Source of the DNA: Planctomycetaceae bacterium
GTDB taxonomy: Bacteria > Planctomycetota > Planctomycetia > Pirellulales > Thermoguttaceae
Length of the DNA stretch: 13,586 nucleotides
Direction of reading: 5' to 3'
NCBI GenBank assembly: GCA_031259095.1
Contig: JAIRLW010000282.1
Coordinates: 1 to 13,586 of the forward strand
How positions within the stretch are numbered: the stretch's first letter is position 1; the number at the start of each line of letters is the position of its first letter. The notes beneath the pieces were generated by a model, which did not search any database, was not told the DNA's origin, and saw nothing but the letters and a program-made list of their open reading frames with translations. The position numbers were made by a program, and so were the translations under genes. Below are positions 12,474 through 13,586 of this stretch, piece after piece.

Positions 12474-13370
12474 TTAACGCCGTCCGCTTCGCCGAGTCAG
12501 ATATTCAATAAGAGCCTTATCGAATTGAACACTGGTATCCAACTCAACATAATCAATCCGCGTTTTGGAACAATCATGCCGAAAACGGTTACGAAATTCC
12601 TCAAGAGCTTCAAGATAACCCCGCTTCAACGCTTCAGCATTGCCGGGAATTTTTTCGTCCGATTCAGGATTAACTAATTCGACACGACCTTGAAACGGAA
12701 ATTGCGTTTCCGCTTCGTCAAGAACATGAAACAGAATAACGTCATGACCGGAATGACGCAAACGATGGAGTGATTTCAATATTTCATCAGCATCGCCCAA
12801 CAAATCACTAAAGACCATAATCATACTTTGTCGTTTCAACATTGCGGCAAGTTGCATCAACGATGCGGCAATATTCGTTTGACCGGTCGGTTGCAACTTA
12901 GAAAGAACGGAAAGAATTGTCCCTAATTGCGTCCGGCGCGATTGCGGTTTAAGCGACTGTTTAATTGTTTCATCAAAGGTTACCAAACCAACCGGGTCTT
13001 GCTGGTGAATCATCAGGTAAGCCAACGCCGCAGCTAAACAAATTGAATAATCAAATTTGGTCATCTCCTGCCGATAAGTGTAACCCATCGAACGACTCGA
13101 ATCAACCGCAAGATAACCCGTCAAATTTGTTTCCGCTTCATATTTTTTGACATAATATTTTTCCGTCTTGGCATAAACAAGCCAATCGATGTCCGACGGA
13201 TCATCGCCTTGCGTGTATTTGCGATGTTCACTAAATTCAACCGAAAAACCGTGAAGCGGACTGACATGAAGTCCGTGCATAAATCCCTTGATAATAAATT
13301 GCGCACGTAAATCAAGCCGCTTAATCGTTTGAATTACTTCCGGTTTCAAATATTGTTCCTGACTTGCCAT
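12474..13370 (-). CDS. DUF58 domain protein with von Willebrand A-like fold
   Basis: 298 aa, the usual length for the short DUF58 proteins. Residues about 40-90 hold the DUF58 signature FSEHRKYTQGDDPSDIDWLVYAKT, here HRKYTQGDDPSDIDW with the paired Asp residues. They are followed by a vWA-like part with MIDAS motif D90-S-S92-R-S94 (LAVDSSRSMG), then TGQTN (about 157-161) and VFSDLLGDAD. No signal peptide or membrane segment is visible. Known of the family: DUF58 proteins are commonly encoded just downstream of a MoxR-type AAA ATPase, probably acting together as a chaperone-like system. The gene immediately upstream here (13466 onward) does not look like MoxR in the visible part; a MoxR gene may lie further right. 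The stop codon is 32 bp from the convergent receiver-domain gene. Confidence 0.88.
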   Translation of the reverse strand: MASQEQYLKPEVIQTIKRLDLRAQFIIKGFMHGLHVSPLHGFSVEFSEHRKYTQGDDPSDIDWLVYAKTEKYYVKKYEAETNLTGYLAVDSSRSMGYTYRQEMTKFDYSICLAAALAYLMIHQQDPVGLVTFDETIKQSLKPQSRRTQLGTILSVLSKLQPTGQTNIAASLMQLAAMLKRQSMIMVFSDLLGDADEILKSLHRLRHSGHDVILFHVLDEAETQFPFQGRVELVNPESDEKIPGNAEALKRGYLEALEEFRNRFRHDCSKTRIDYVELDTSVQFDKALIEYLTRRSGRR

Positions 13371-13465
13371 GTTTTTATGTATCTTCCGGTTTTTGGATTG
13401 ATTTTTTGGTATTTTTCAGTATTCCCAGTACTCGTATAAATCAGTACTTTAAATCTCACAAGGCT

Positions 13466-13586
13466 TCATCCGATTTTCCAACGGCTCAATCCGCGTTCTT
13501 GTTCGCTAAATTCCGCACCGACTTTAACTAATTTTCGTCCGTCTGTTGTGTAGGGAATTAAATAATCTTTGGAGTCTATCTGTGCA
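13466..13586 (-). CDS. C-terminal end of an unrecognised protein (cut by window edge)
   Basis: The reverse-strand frame is open from the window edge to TGA at 13466-13468, giving 39 residues that end GAEFSEQERGLSRWKIG. The visible part (including DYLIPYTTDGRKLVKVG) has a protein-like composition and its codon use fits its neighbours. It runs in the same direction as the DUF58 gene, 95 bp upstream of it, so co-transcription is possible. I do not recognise the family from this short piece; it does not resemble the end of a MoxR ATPase. The intervening 13371-13465 holds no clear hairpin or promoter. Confidence 0.6.
   Translation of the reverse strand, partial: AQIDSKDYLIPYTTDGRKLVKVGAEFSEQERGLSRWKIG

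Overview
The window looks like a stretch of low-GC planctomycete (PVC-group) chromosome. This is inferred from gene style, not proven. The HU-like protein has the lysine-rich, PGLLKI-type core common in Planctomycetota. The DUF58 protein, the small GlsB/YeaQ-like membrane protein, the tiny lipoprotein and the transglutaminase/TPR protein also fit. Several genes lack a clear Shine-Dalgarno sequence. No rRNA gene, complete tRNA gene or CRISPR array is visible.

Left part (1-3613) is accessory and decayed. A tyrosine recombinase, cut by the window edge, runs right up to the 3' half of a tRNA-Lys(UUU) gene. This is the usual layout of an element integrated into a tRNA anticodon stem-loop. The fragment is followed by a 64-bp structured sequence and a terminator. 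That module is repeated 172 bp further on behind the 3' end of a different tRNA. Next come two overlapping reverse-strand pseudogenes, a PIN-domain protein and a ribbon-helix-helix/MobC-like protein, which are probably a dead toxin-antitoxin pair. Then comes an orphan DUF4276 gene bracketed by two related MITE-like repeats.

Centre (3614-6838): a membrane-anchored transglutaminase/TPR protein, then about 630 bp of intergenic DNA with nested inverted repeats including REP-like palindromes. An HU-family protein with its own promoter and terminator follows, and divergent from it is a small secreted or membrane protein with a strong sigma70-type promoter.

Right part (6839-13586) is mostly housekeeping: argD (arginine or lysine biosynthesis), rimO (ribosomal protein S12 methylthiolation), trxA (thioredoxin), acpS (acyl carrier protein activation), a GlsB/YeaQ-like membrane protein, a small lipoprotein, a stand-alone receiver domain whose phospho-acceptor Asp is Asn, a DUF58 protein, and the C-terminal end of an unrecognised protein. 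These genes are mostly single transcription units, not one operon. At least five AT-rich gaps carry copies of a MITE-like repeat (shared core CATTTGCCAAA, ends like GGGAACCTCTAAAAA), and three carry repeats built from GTCCCTA.

Most unusual points: the tandem tRNA-3'-end + 64-bp structured trailer + terminator modules; the dispersed MITE-like family; the REP-like inverted-repeat cluster at 5397-5666; and the receiver domain lacking its phosphorylatable aspartate.
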